In this document: positions 27,330 through 34,626 of the stretch, piece by piece | Layout: every line of letters starts with the position of its first letter | How positions within the stretch are numbered: position 1 is the first letter of the stretch | Source: a virus | DNA: 35,108 nucleotides | Reading direction: 5' to 3' (one strand) | IMG/VR virus record: IMGVR_UViG_3300037042_001656 | Span: 1-35,108 of that record | Program-made: the position numbers and the translations under genes | The notes under the pieces: generated by a model | Database searches by the model: none | Told to the model about the DNA's origin: nothing | The model's input: only the letters and a program-made list of their open reading frames with translations

Positions 27330-29126
27330 TTATCTTGTTTCGGCTTGTGTTGACCACCAAGCATTTTCAAGAACACGCGCCTCTGAACTGAATTTGGATT
27401 CCTTTTTCTTGGCTGTTGGGGCATCTGCGCAGACAACCACTGCGCTTGTGACCTGCTGGTCGTCCTCATCGCGCCAGCCTGGGATCGCAACTGTGTGAAG
27501 TTGTACGAAAACGGGTTCTGCCATTTCTGCGTCTTTGCTTTTGCGCTGCACGATCTGCATGGGCTGGTCATCTTTGCCTGGAATGATGCTGATCTCAATG
27601 TCCAGAGCACCACGCCATGCCGATGATCCCCTGGCCCTGTGCTGGGCTTCTTCAGAAACGCCTGTGTGGTGCACCAGGATCACTGAGCAACTGAATTCCA
27701 TCATGAGATTGTTGCAGGCATCCAGCATGGTCTTGGCATCCTGGGCTGAGTTCTCATCGCCTTGAAGGAACCGGTGCAGGGTATCGACAACGATCACGCT
27801 GGGTCTGTCTTTCAGCATTCTGACCTGCTCGACGACTTTGAGGTATCCGGTCGGGGTGTTGAGGTCACATCCGTCTTTGGACAGCCACATCTTGAGTTTG
27901 CCTGCCTGGTGGTGATGCTTCCAGGCTGCGACCCTGCCACGCAGACCGTGATGGCCTTCGCCTGCGAGGTAGACCACGTTGCCTTGGCGCACTTTGTGGC
28001 CTGCCCAGTCCTCGATGCCGCTGGCCATGCGCAGGCACCAGTCGAGCACCACGAATGTCTTGCCGCCACCGCTTGGGCCGTGAACCATCACCAGGGCTTG
28101 GGACTGAATCCACCGCTTGACCAGCCAGCTGATGGGGGAGGGCTGGGCACAAAAATCGTCGGCTGGGATAAGCCAGTCGTCTTTGACTGGCATGAGCAGG
28201 CCTGCGAGGTCGTGGCCAGCCTGTGCATAATCGTTGGCATCACCGAGTGTCGGAGGCATAACCATGCGTGCGCCGAATTTGGCGCTGGCCTGTTCTGCGT
28301 ATCGTTGACCGACACCAGAGTTGTCGTGATCTGCGACGATCACAATGTCTTGAGCTACTCCGTACATTTCCCGAAGGGTACCAGTCACCGGAACGAGGTT
28401 GCTGGCGCTGTAGGCCACCACGACTGGCCTGCCTGTGGTCTCATGGATGGTGGCTGCTGTGGCAAAGCCTTCGGCCACGAACAGCGTGCCAGGCTCATCC
28501 AGTGAGCCTACCATCCAGAACTTGCCGCCTGTCTGACCGCCTGGGTGATAGAGCTTTCCGCCTTCGTGGTCGATGTACTGCAGGGTGGCCAGTGTTCCAT
28601 CTTGGTCGTAGAGTGGCAGCACCAGTCGACCGTCTCCAGTGATTCGTGCGCCATGCACATCGATTCCCTTCTTGGCCAAGTAGGGATGCTCTGAGCTTGC
28701 TGGATTTGCCGTTGTCCAGATTTTCTCGACCGTCTCGCTGGCCACTTGGTGCTGGCGCTCCAGTGCTGCATCTCGCAGGGCTTTGGCTTCTGTCAGGCGT
28801 TTGAGGTGAGTCATTTCCTCGATCTGAGTCAGCTTGCGTCCTACGTCTGCACGCCATGTCACTTCCATGCCTGCTCGCCAGCAGCCGAATCGACCGGCTG
28901 GGATGCCATCACCGAACACCAGATACCAGCCTGGCTTATCACCGTGGCCAGGAGAGCCTTTTGTGCCTGATCGGAATCTGTGAATCTTGCCATCGAAGTG
29001 GATTTCCTCTGGTGGTTCCAGACCGGCTGCACGCATTGCGTCAATCAGTTGCACCTCTGGTGGTGCGACCAGTTTCTCTGGTGGTGGCGCCCATGGGCCG
29101 CCGAGGACTTTGGAGAGGTCAGCCAT
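27330..29126 (-). CDS. Phage DNA primase/helicase: Toprim plus RepA-type ATPase
   Basis: A 598-residue replication protein. Residues about 145-310 form a Toprim primase core: VLPLYDQDGTLATLQYID, then VAEGFATA (E219) and IVADHDNSG (DxD at 266-268). Residues about 320-560 are a RepA/AAA_25 hexameric helicase: Walker A GPSGGGKT (350-357), Walker B VIVVDTL (D448), VILVHHTG, RGSSAWRGALD. No zinc finger is seen at the N-terminus. The protein stops at AWWSTQAETR, where relatives as I recall them continue into a small C-terminal domain; that domain appears as gene 26893-27135. With no phage DNA polymerase found, it probably recruits host enzymes. It overlaps the upstream HTH gene by eight bases. Confidence 0.87.
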   Translation of the reverse strand: MADLSKVLGGPWAPPPEKLVAPPEVQLIDAMRAAGLEPPEEIHFDGKIHRFRSGTKGSPGHGDKPGWYLVFGDGIPAGRFGCWRAGMEVTWRADVGRKLTQIEEMTHLKRLTEAKALRDAALERQHQVASETVEKIWTTANPASSEHPYLAKKGIDVHGARITGDGRLVLPLYDQDGTLATLQYIDHEGGKLYHPGGQTGGKFWMVGSLDEPGTLFVAEGFATAATIHETTGRPVVVAYSASNLVPVTGTLREMYGVAQDIVIVADHDNSGVGQRYAEQASAKFGARMVMPPTLGDANDYAQAGHDLAGLLMPVKDDWLIPADDFCAQPSPISWLVKRWIQSQALVMVHGPSGGGKTFVVLDWCLRMASGIEDWAGHKVRQGNVVYLAGEGHHGLRGRVAAWKHHHQAGKLKMWLSKDGCDLNTPTGYLKVVEQVRMLKDRPSVIVVDTLHRFLQGDENSAQDAKTMLDACNNLMMEFSCSVILVHHTGVSEEAQHRARGSSAWRGALDIEISIIPGKDDQPMQIVQRKSKDAEMAEPVFVQLHTVAIPGWRDEDDQQVTSAVVVCADAPTAKKKESKFSSEARVLENAWWSTQAETR

Positions 29127-29304
29127 GTGTCACCTTGCGGCTTTCCAGGTAGTCCGAGAGAGCCTGCAAGACTTTGTGCGTGGGGTTTGCATTGGGGTCA
29201 TCGCGCACCTTGCGGATGGTGTTGTAGTGCACGCCGGTTGCGTCTGCAACCTTCATGGGCATACGGTCATAAAGAGCGTGGCGTATTTGCTCAAGGGTCA
29301 TCAT
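29119..29304 (-). CDS. Small helix-turn-helix protein, first gene of the leftward arm
   Basis: A 61-residue protein. DRMPMKVADATGVHYNTIRK (about 13-32) is a helix-turn-helix: a helix with ADATG turn and a recognition helix HYNTIRKV, followed by NPTHKVLQALSDYLE, as in small Cro/XRE-like phage proteins. AGGAGAAACCAAC precedes two possible ATGs, at 29304 and 29301. Position beside the divergent promoter region suggests it regulates one or both arms; it could also aid the primase that follows. It overlaps the primase start by eight bases. Confidence 0.75.
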   Translation of the reverse strand: MMTLEQIRHALYDRMPMKVADATGVHYNTIRKVRDDPNANPTHKVLQALSDYLESRKVTHG

Positions 29305-29425
29305 GTTGGTTTCTCCTGTTGAAAAAAAATCTTTCGATGTGTGGATATTACCCTAAAAAATGGTTTATGATTCGATCACGCCACAAACAGATTCCCTGAC
29401 AGTGGTGCAAACTAAGGAGAGCCGC
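29305..29425. promoter_or_regulatory. Divergent control region between the two arms
   Basis: This 121-base gap is the only place where the arms diverge, so promoters for both should be here. Leftward, TAATAT (minus strand, 29344-29349) is a fair -10 with no good -35. Rightward, TATGAT (29366-29371) is a candidate -10, also without a clear -35, and TTGAAA (29319-29324) is a possible -35. TTCGAT occurs twice (29333-29338 and 29371-29376) and could mark operator sites. An A8 run lies at 29322-29329. Ribosome sites: AGGAGA for the HTH gene and AAGGAGA (29414-29420) for the ATPase. Confidence 0.6.
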
Positions 29426-30103
29426 ATGGCTATCAATTTAAAGACGACCGGCAGTTTGTCTGCCAATGGAGTGAAGTTGCTTGTTTATGGTGCTGCTGGT
29501 GCTGGCAAGACTACGCTTGTCAAAACCCTGCCCAATGTGATTGTGCTGAGTGCCGAGGGTGGCTTGTTGAGCATTCAAGATGCTGACCTGCCTTACATTG
29601 AGATCGCCAGCATGGACGACTTGCGCGAGGCATTTACTTGGTGCCGCGACAGCAAGGAGGCCGCTGGATTTGAGTCGGTCGCGCTGGATTCGATCAGCGA
29701 AGTAGCCGAGGTGGTGCTGCACCACGAGATGAAGAAGTCCAAGGATGGCCGCGCTGCTTATGGCGAGATGAACAGCACCATGCAGGAGCTGATTCGCGCC
29801 TTTCGCGATCTGCCTGGCAAGCATGTCTTTATGTCGGCCAAGCTGGAGAAGTCCACCGATGAGATGGGCAAGATGCTCTACAACCCAGGCATGCCAGGCA
29901 AGAGCCTGACACAAGGCCTGCCTTACTTCTTTGATGAAGTGCTGGCGCTGCGTGTTGAGCGCGATGCTGAGGGTGTGACGCAACGCGCCTTGATGTGCGA
30001 CTCGGATGGCCTCTGGCTGGCCAAGGATCGCTCTGGAAAGTTGTCTGGCTGGGAAGCCCCAGACCTGGGCGCGATCATTGCCAAGATTGGAGCACGATCA
30101 TGA
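29426..30103 (+). CDS. Sak4-like AAA_24 recombination ATPase
   Basis: A 225-residue RecA-fold ATPase with Walker A GAAGAGKT (22-29), VLSAEGGLLSIQ (the typical second block, 40-51) and Walker B FESVALDS (D88). It matches phage AAA_24/Sak4-type proteins, which act in single-strand annealing or strand exchange together with an SSB. The neighbouring DUF669, exonuclease and helicase genes support a recombination or replication role. The start at 29426 is chosen for the AAGGAGA seven bases upstream and the fitting N-terminus; an in-frame ATG at 29360 lies in the promoter region. First gene of the rightward arm. Confidence 0.85.
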   Translation: MAINLKTTGSLSANGVKLLVYGAAGAGKTTLVKTLPNVIVLSAEGGLLSIQDADLPYIEIASMDDLREAFTWCRDSKEAAGFESVALDSISEVAEVVLHHEMKKSKDGRAAYGEMNSTMQELIRAFRDLPGKHVFMSAKLEKSTDEMGKMLYNPGMPGKSLTQGLPYFFDEVLALRVERDAEGVTQRALMCDSDGLWLAKDRSGKLSGWEAPDLGAIIAKIGARS

Positions 30104-30276
30104 AATTAGAACTGACTGAAGATGAAGTTAAGGAATTCGTTTTGGTGGGTATCAACAAGCGGTTTGGCGGCATGTTTAACACCGTACAACTGGATTGCAG
30201 CTATGGTTATTTCACGAAAGCAGTTCTGACATTTGAAGATGCAGAAGATGACATCAAGGAGATTTCAAATGAGTGA
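30100..30276 (+). CDS. Small acidic protein, unknown
   Basis: A 58-residue acidic protein (MKLELTEDEVKEFVLVGINK at the start, EDAEDDIKEISNE at the end). The start at 30100 overlaps the ATPase stop as ATGA, and the end overlaps the next start by eight bases, so it is clearly within the operon. It may modulate the ATPase or SSB, but no family or motif is recognised. Confidence 0.6.
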   Translation: MKLELTEDEVKEFVLVGINKRFGGMFNTVQLDCSYGYFTKAVLTFEDAEDDIKEISNE

Positions 30277-30655
30277 ATTACAGAACCTGAGTGCTGCGTG
30301 GATGCTTCAAAAAACCACTGAAGAACATGCCGTGATTGAACGCCGCAAGGTTGAAGATCAGATTGTAAAACTTCTGGCTATTTCCGAGAACTTTGAAGGC
30401 ACTGAGACTGCGGAGCCGGAAGGCTTTGTCATCAAGATTGCTGGCCGCATTGACCGCAAGGTGGACGGTGAAAAGGTGCAGGAGCTGGCCGCTGAGTTTG
30501 GTTTGAGCGACCACTTGGCCAAGCTGTTCCGCTGGAAGCCTGAACTGAACATGTCGGCATGGAAAGCTGCCGACGCAATGATCACCGGGCCTTTGGCTGG
30601 TGCTATTACGGCCAAGCCTGGCCGCCCTTCTTTCAAAATCATCCCCAAGGAGTAA
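30269..30655 (+). CDS. Phage protein of the recombination module, unknown
   Basis: A 128-residue protein (SELQNLSAAWMLQKTTEEHA at the start). A central IAGRIDRKVDGEKVQELAAE and a C-terminal FRWKPELNMSAWKAADAMI suggest an alpha/beta fold. Proteins of this look often sit between the AAA_24 ATPase and the DUF669 protein in phages, without known function. The start at 30269 has AAGGAG upstream; the in-frame extension to 30233 overlaps the previous gene and is less likely. Confidence 0.6.
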   Translation: MSELQNLSAAWMLQKTTEEHAVIERRKVEDQIVKLLAISENFEGTETAEPEGFVIKIAGRIDRKVDGEKVQELAAEFGLSDHLAKLFRWKPELNMSAWKAADAMITGPLAGAITAKPGRPSFKIIPKE

Positions 30656-30661
30656 TTCATC

Positions 30662-31162
30662 ATGGCTTTTCTTTCTGAATCTTTCGACGTCAACGAACTG
30701 CCCCAGGGCAACACTGGCAACTTTGAGCCTTTGCCTGCTGGCTGGTACACCGTGACGATCACGCGGGCCGAGCTGAAAGCAACTAAGGCTGGCAATGGCC
30801 AGTACATCAAGCTGCGCTACGACGTGACGGGCCCGACCCATCAGGGCCGTGTGGTGTTTGGCAATCTGAACATCAAAAACCCGAACCAGAAGGCTGAGGA
30901 GATCGGCCGGCAACAGCTGGGTGACATCATGCGTGCCATTGGCTTGGCCAAGGTGACCGACACCGATCAATTGATTGGTGGACAGATTGGCATCAAGCTA
31001 GAAGTCAAGCAGGACGAGCAGTATGGTGCAAGCAATGAGGTCAAGGGCTTCAAGTCCTTGTTGGGCAGTGCAGCACCAGCTGCTACATCAATCCCTGCCA
31101 AGACTGCTGCGCCAGCTCCAGCAGCGCCAGCCAAGGCTGCACCGCCTTGGGCTAAGAAGTAA
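30662..31162 (+). CDS. DUF669 protein, probable ssDNA-binding protein
   Basis: A 166-residue protein with the DUF669 layout: GNFEPLPAGWYTVTITRAEL, then GQYIKLRYDVTGPTHQGRVV and NQKAEEIGRQQLGDIMRAIG. An OB-like beta core is followed by an Ala/Pro-rich flexible tail ending PPWAKK. Family members accompany Sak4/RecT-type genes and are thought to bind single-stranded DNA. The tail has no acidic tip like bacterial SSB. AAGGAG precedes the ATG at 30662. Confidence 0.8.
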   Translation: MAFLSESFDVNELPQGNTGNFEPLPAGWYTVTITRAELKATKAGNGQYIKLRYDVTGPTHQGRVVFGNLNIKNPNQKAEEIGRQQLGDIMRAIGLAKVTDTDQLIGGQIGIKLEVKQDEQYGASNEVKGFKSLLGSAAPAATSIPAKTAAPAPAAPAKAAPPWAKK

Positions 31163-31201
31163 GAAAAGAAAAAGCCCAGACTAGCGTGAACTGGTCTGGG
31201 C
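31160..31201 (-). terminator. Terminator-type hairpin with T tract on the antisense strand
   Basis: GCCCAGACTAG (31174-31184), loop CGTGAA, CTGGTCTGGGC (31191-31201): eleven pairs with one G-T. On the minus strand it is followed by TTTTTCTTTTC, a full rho-independent pattern. All genes here run on the plus strand, where the stem is preceded by the A tract and followed by AAAGTGG, so it is not a standard terminator in the sense direction. It may stop antisense transcripts, or act as an RNA stem between the SSB and exonuclease genes. Confidence 0.65.
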
Positions 31202-31228
31202 AAAGTGGCAACTACAAAGGAGAAACCC

Positions 31229-32254
31229 ATGAAGATTCCCGAGTCAGAGCATAACATTCAGGCGATGATTGACAAGCACCATGAGGCCATTGCTGAGGTG
31301 CCGCGCCCACACCTTGGGGCCAGTGGGCTGGGCCACCCTTGCGACCGTTGGCTGTGGTTGTCGTTCCGATGGGCGGTGCTGCCCGAGTTTCCTGGCCGCA
31401 TCTTGCGATTGTTCCGCCGTGGCCAGAATGAGGAGGCCACGATTATCAGCGACTTGCGCTCCATTGGAATGGATGTGCGCAAGGTGTCGAGCCAGCACCG
31501 TGTGGACTTTGGCAGCCATGTGTCTGGAAGCCTGGACGCCATCATTGACAAGGGAGTTCCAGAAGCACCAAAGACCAAGCATGTGGCCGAGTTCAAGACG
31601 CACTCTAAAAAATCCTTTGATGCTTTGGTGAAGGATGGCGTGGAGAAGTCGAAGCCCGAGCATTTTGTGCAGATGCAGGTCTACATGGCAGGGACTGGCC
31701 TGGATCGTGCGCTGTATCTGGCCGTGTGCAAGGATGATGATCGGATTCACACCGAGCGTGTGAAGTTCGACCCTGCTGTGGCGCTGCCTGCGATTGAGCG
31801 AGGCCAGCGCATTGCACTGACTGACCGGATGCCGGAGCCGATCAGTTCTGACGCAAGCTGGTACAAGTGCAAATTCTGCGATGCGCATGAGTTCTGCCAC
31901 CAGTCCAAGACCACCAAGCACGTCAATTGCCGCACCTGTGCCCATGCCACACCTCTGTCGGACTCGACCTGGCACTGCGCAAAGTGGGACGATGTAATTC
32001 CATTGGATGCCCAGCGCACTGGTTGCGAGTCTCATGTCCTGCATCCTGACTTGGTGCCATGGCAGCGCAAGGATGGGCCAGACGAGTTCACCGCTGTGTA
32101 TGAGATCAATGGCGTGAATCTGGCCAATGGTGATCCTGAACAGGAGGGTGTCTATGGCTCTAAGGAGTTGCTGGCCAATGCCTCTGCCTGCGCCAGCAGT
32201 GATCCGTTCATTGCTGACATGCGCAAGATTTGGGGTGCGAGGGTGGTGGCCTGA
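31229..32254 (+). CDS. Cas4/RecB-like PD-(D/E)XK exonuclease with extra Cys4 tail
   Basis: A 341-residue nuclease. Catalytic residues: GSLDAI (D103) and AEFKTH (E121, K123), then QMQVYMAG. An iron-sulfur type arrangement as in Cas4/AddB is visible: C38 near the N-terminus and C214, C217 and C223 (CKFCDAHEFC) after the core. A further cysteine module (C234, C237, C250, C266) is joined behind it, similar in layout to other small Cys modules of this phage. It probably resects DNA ends for the annealing ATPase. The start at 31229 is set by AAGGAGA; the stop shares one base with the helicase start. Confidence 0.82.
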   Translation: MKIPESEHNIQAMIDKHHEAIAEVPRPHLGASGLGHPCDRWLWLSFRWAVLPEFPGRILRLFRRGQNEEATIISDLRSIGMDVRKVSSQHRVDFGSHVSGSLDAIIDKGVPEAPKTKHVAEFKTHSKKSFDALVKDGVEKSKPEHFVQMQVYMAGTGLDRALYLAVCKDDDRIHTERVKFDPAVALPAIERGQRIALTDRMPEPISSDASWYKCKFCDAHEFCHQSKTTKHVNCRTCAHATPLSDSTWHCAKWDDVIPLDAQRTGCESHVLHPDLVPWQRKDGPDEFTAVYEINGVNLANGDPEQEGVYGSKELLANASACASSDPFIADMRKIWGARVVA

Positions 32255-33843
32255 TGCTGAGAGAGTACCAACAACGCACGATTGACCAGCTGTATGCCTG
32301 GTTCGAGGCCGGTGGCCGGGGCAATCCCTGCCTGGTGCTGCCGACCGGATCTGGCAAGTCGCACATTGTGGCCGCGCTGTGCAAGGATGCTTTGCAGAAC
32401 TGGCCCGAGACCCGTGTCTTGATGCTGACCCATGTGAAGGAGCTGATCGAGCAGAACGCTGAGAAGATGCGCCAGCACTGGCCTGGGGCGCCGCTTGGCA
32501 TCTACAGCGCCAGCATTGGCCGCAAGGACTTGGGAGAGCCGATCACCTTTGCAGGCATCCAGTCTGTGCGTACCAAGGCCGGTGCGCTTGGCCACGTCGA
32601 TCTGGTCATCATTGACGAGTGCCACCTGGTCAACCACAAAGACGAGGGCGGTTATCGCAAGTTGCTGGTCGAGTTGAAGGCGATCAACCCGAGCCTGCGA
32701 GTCATTGGCCTGACTGCTACGCCGTACCGCTTGGGGCATGGCCTGATAACTGACAAGCCTGCGATGTTTGACGATCTGTTGACGCCGGTCAGCATCGAGG
32801 AGCTGATTTTCAAAGGCTATTTGTCCACGCTGCGCAGTAAGGTGACGCGGGCCAAACTGGACACGACTGGCGTGCATAAACGCGGGGGCGAGTTCATCGA
32901 GTCCGAGCTTCAGGCCGCCGTGGATACCGACGACCAGAACCAGGCTGTTGTGCGCGAGGTGCTAAATCTTTCTGGAGAAAGAAAGGCATGGCTGTTTTTC
33001 TGCGCTGGCGTAAAGCACGCAAACCACGTTGCCGAGGTGCTGCGCGAGCATGGGATTGCTGCTGAGTGCGTGACAGGGGAAACGTCAAAGACTGATCGTG
33101 CTCGGATGCTGGCCGATTTCAAGGCCGAGCGCCTGCGAGCGCTGACCAATGCCAATGTGCTGACTACGGGCTTCGATTACCCTGATATTGACCTGGTGGC
33201 CATGTTGCGGCCTACCATGAGCGCCAGCCTTTATGTGCAGATGGCTGGCCGGGGGATGCGCGTAAAGTCGCACACCGACCACTGCCTAGTCTTGGACTTC
33301 GCTGGCGTAGTGGAGACGCATGGGCCTATCACTGCCGTGCAGCCGCCTAAGAAGGGTGGCGATGGCAATGGCGAGGCACCAGTCAAGGTCTGCGACCACT
33401 GCGGTGAGCTGGTGCACATCTCTGCGATGGTCTGCCCAGCCTGCGGTGCTTTGTTTCCTGAGCCGGTAAAGAAGTCGATGGTTTTGCGAAACGACGACAT
33501 CATGGGCCTGGAAGGCACCGATATGGAGGTGACGAGCTGGAACTGGCGCAAGCACACCAGCAAGGCCAGTGGCAAGGATATGCTTGCCGTGACGTATTAC
33601 GGGAGCCTGAGCGATGCGCCGATTACGGAATACCTGCCGATTGCCCACGATGGTTATGCGGGCCAGCGAGCGATGGGCCAATTGTTGAGCTTGGCCACCA
33701 GCGCCAGCATTGCGCCTGGCGGGCTGAACGTGGCAACGATGGACGAGATGGCCGCCAACATGAACGAAACCACGCCGCCGAAGTTCATTGAGTTCCGCAA
33801 AGATGGTAAATTTTTTAGAGTAATGAAAAGGAGCTGGGAATGA
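32254..33843 (+). CDS. SF2 DEAD/DEAH helicase with zinc ribbon
   Basis: A 529-residue helicase with Walker A LPTGSGKS (29-36), DECH (121-124), GLTATPYR (motif III), TTGFDYPDID and QMAGRGMR (motif VI). After the two RecA lobes lies a four-cysteine ribbon (VCDHCGELVHISAMVCPACG), then a C-terminal domain of about 120 residues (DMEVTSWNWRKHTS). The layout resembles RadD/YejH-like helicases and the DEAD helicases of many phages. It is expected to unwind replication or recombination intermediates. The start at 32254 shares one base with the exonuclease stop; the open extension to 32230 is ignored. Confidence 0.87.
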   Translation: MLREYQQRTIDQLYAWFEAGGRGNPCLVLPTGSGKSHIVAALCKDALQNWPETRVLMLTHVKELIEQNAEKMRQHWPGAPLGIYSASIGRKDLGEPITFAGIQSVRTKAGALGHVDLVIIDECHLVNHKDEGGYRKLLVELKAINPSLRVIGLTATPYRLGHGLITDKPAMFDDLLTPVSIEELIFKGYLSTLRSKVTRAKLDTTGVHKRGGEFIESELQAAVDTDDQNQAVVREVLNLSGERKAWLFFCAGVKHANHVAEVLREHGIAAECVTGETSKTDRARMLADFKAERLRALTNANVLTTGFDYPDIDLVAMLRPTMSASLYVQMAGRGMRVKSHTDHCLVLDFAGVVETHGPITAVQPPKKGGDGNGEAPVKVCDHCGELVHISAMVCPACGALFPEPVKKSMVLRNDDIMGLEGTDMEVTSWNWRKHTSKASGKDMLAVTYYGSLSDAPITEYLPIAHDGYAGQRAMGQLLSLATSASIAPGGLNVATMDEMAANMNETTPPKFIEFRKDGKFFRVMKRSWE

Positions 33844-34031
33844 GACACGCTGAACCTGAATTGATAACGGATTACAAGCGATTGATTGCCTTCGGGCCAC
33901 CAAAATGCTGCCATACCTGCGAGATGTACGGCAACGATGGCATGTGTGTGGAGTTCTTCATGAAGCCGCCCAAGGAGTTTGCCGATACGGTGGGCGAGTG
34001 CCCGAAGTGGATGCAAGAGGTGCCGTTTTGA
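33840..34031 (+). CDS. Small Cys-motif protein, unknown
   Basis: A 63-residue protein with five cysteines: C23, C24, C27, C36 and C54, as PKCCHTCEMY, GMC and GECPKW. This is probably a metal-binding module. It overlaps the helicase stop (ATGA) and the next TTG start (TTGA), so it is part of the recombination operon. The layout CxxC...C...CxxW recurs in three other proteins of this phage. Function unknown. Confidence 0.62.
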   Translation: MRHAEPELITDYKRLIAFGPPKCCHTCEMYGNDGMCVEFFMKPPKEFADTVGECPKWMQEVPF

Positions 34032-34387
34032 GCGCCGACCGGATCCAGACCGAACACGAAGAACAGCGCGAGCTGGTGCGCTGGTTTCGCCAGACGTACA
34101 AAGGGGTGCGGATCTTTGCAATCCCGAACGGTGGGGCGCGAAGCCCTGCCACCGCTGGCCGCTTGAAGGCCGAAGGCGTGAGCAGTGGCGTGCCTGATCT
34201 GTTCATTCCTGCTTGGGGGCTTTGGGTGGAGATGAAGCGCACCAAGGGTGGCAGCCTGAGTGCCGAGCAGAAAGACTGGATTGCATATCTTGAAAGTGTG
34301 AGATTCTGTTGTATAGTTGGAAAAGGTGCTGATGATGCCAAGGGCAAACTTCAGGCCTTTTTCAACCAACACAAGGACAATTTATGA
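34028..34387 (+). CDS. VRR-NUC domain nuclease
   Basis: A 119-residue nuclease with the VRR-NUC pattern: EHEEQRELVRWFRQTY, AIPNGGARSPATAGRLKAEG, SGVPDLFIPAWGLWVEMKRT (catalytic D and ExK) and GSLSAEQKDWIAYLES. Stand-alone VRR-NUC proteins of phages act as structure-specific, Holliday-junction-type nucleases. The start is a TTG at 34028 overlapping the upstream stop as TTGA. A longer frame upstream reads through the Cys-motif gene and has no ribosome site. It fits with the helicase and exonuclease as the resolving step. Confidence 0.85.
   Translation: MSADRIQTEHEEQRELVRWFRQTYKGVRIFAIPNGGARSPATAGRLKAEGVSSGVPDLFIPAWGLWVEMKRTKGGSLSAEQKDWIAYLESVRFCCIVGKGADDAKGKLQAFFNQHKDNL
34290..34317 (+). promoter_or_regulatory. 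Candidate sigma70 promoter inside the VRR-NUC gene
   Basis: TTGAAA (34290-34295), 16-base spacer, TATAGT (34312-34317): close to consensus (five of six at each box). It would start transcription near 34324, just before the small early genes at 34384 and on across the join to 3950. Its spacer carries GTGTGAGATT and its -10 is followed by TG, both shared with the leader at 3138-3223. Confidence 0.55.
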
Positions 34388-34626
34388 GCACACGCATTTA
34401 CCTGGTCACTGATGTGGAGACCAACAAGCACCGCCTGATCCGCGCGAGCAACCAGGCGCAGGCGATCAAGTACGCCGCCAAGACCCGATTCGACATCGAG
34501 GTGGCTGGCCAGGATGACTTGGTCAGTCTGCTGACCAATGGCGTGCCGATCGAGCTGGCCGGTGTTCCTGCCATTGCTGACATGTTCGAGGATGCCGCCA
34601 TTGCCAATGCTGGAGGGACAGACTGA
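34384..34626 (+). CDS. Small phage protein, unknown
   Basis: An 80-residue protein that begins with the ATGA overlap at 34384-34387. The N-terminal half (STRIYLVTDVETNKHRLIRA followed by SNQAQAIKYAAKTRFDIEVA) looks like a small beta-alpha unit that could bind nucleic acid or protein; the C-terminal half is acidic. This sequence type occurs in many phages next to replication genes without known role. Ends at the start of the Arc-like gene (TGATG). Confidence 0.65.
   Translation: MSTRIYLVTDVETNKHRLIRASNQAQAIKYAAKTRFDIEVAGQDDLVSLLTNGVPIELAGVPAIADMFEDAAIANAGGTD

Noticed and set aside
27185-27613. Minus-strand alternative frame running from the primase end through the non-coding element
   Set aside because: It is low-complexity, basic Lys/Gln/Pro sequence overlapping the primase in another frame and has no similarity to the expected primase C-terminus, which is found in 26893-27135 instead.
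31244-32877. Minus-strand frames opposite the exonuclease and helicase
   Set aside because: The sense strand has clear PD-(D/E)XK and SF2 helicase motifs; the antisense frames show none.
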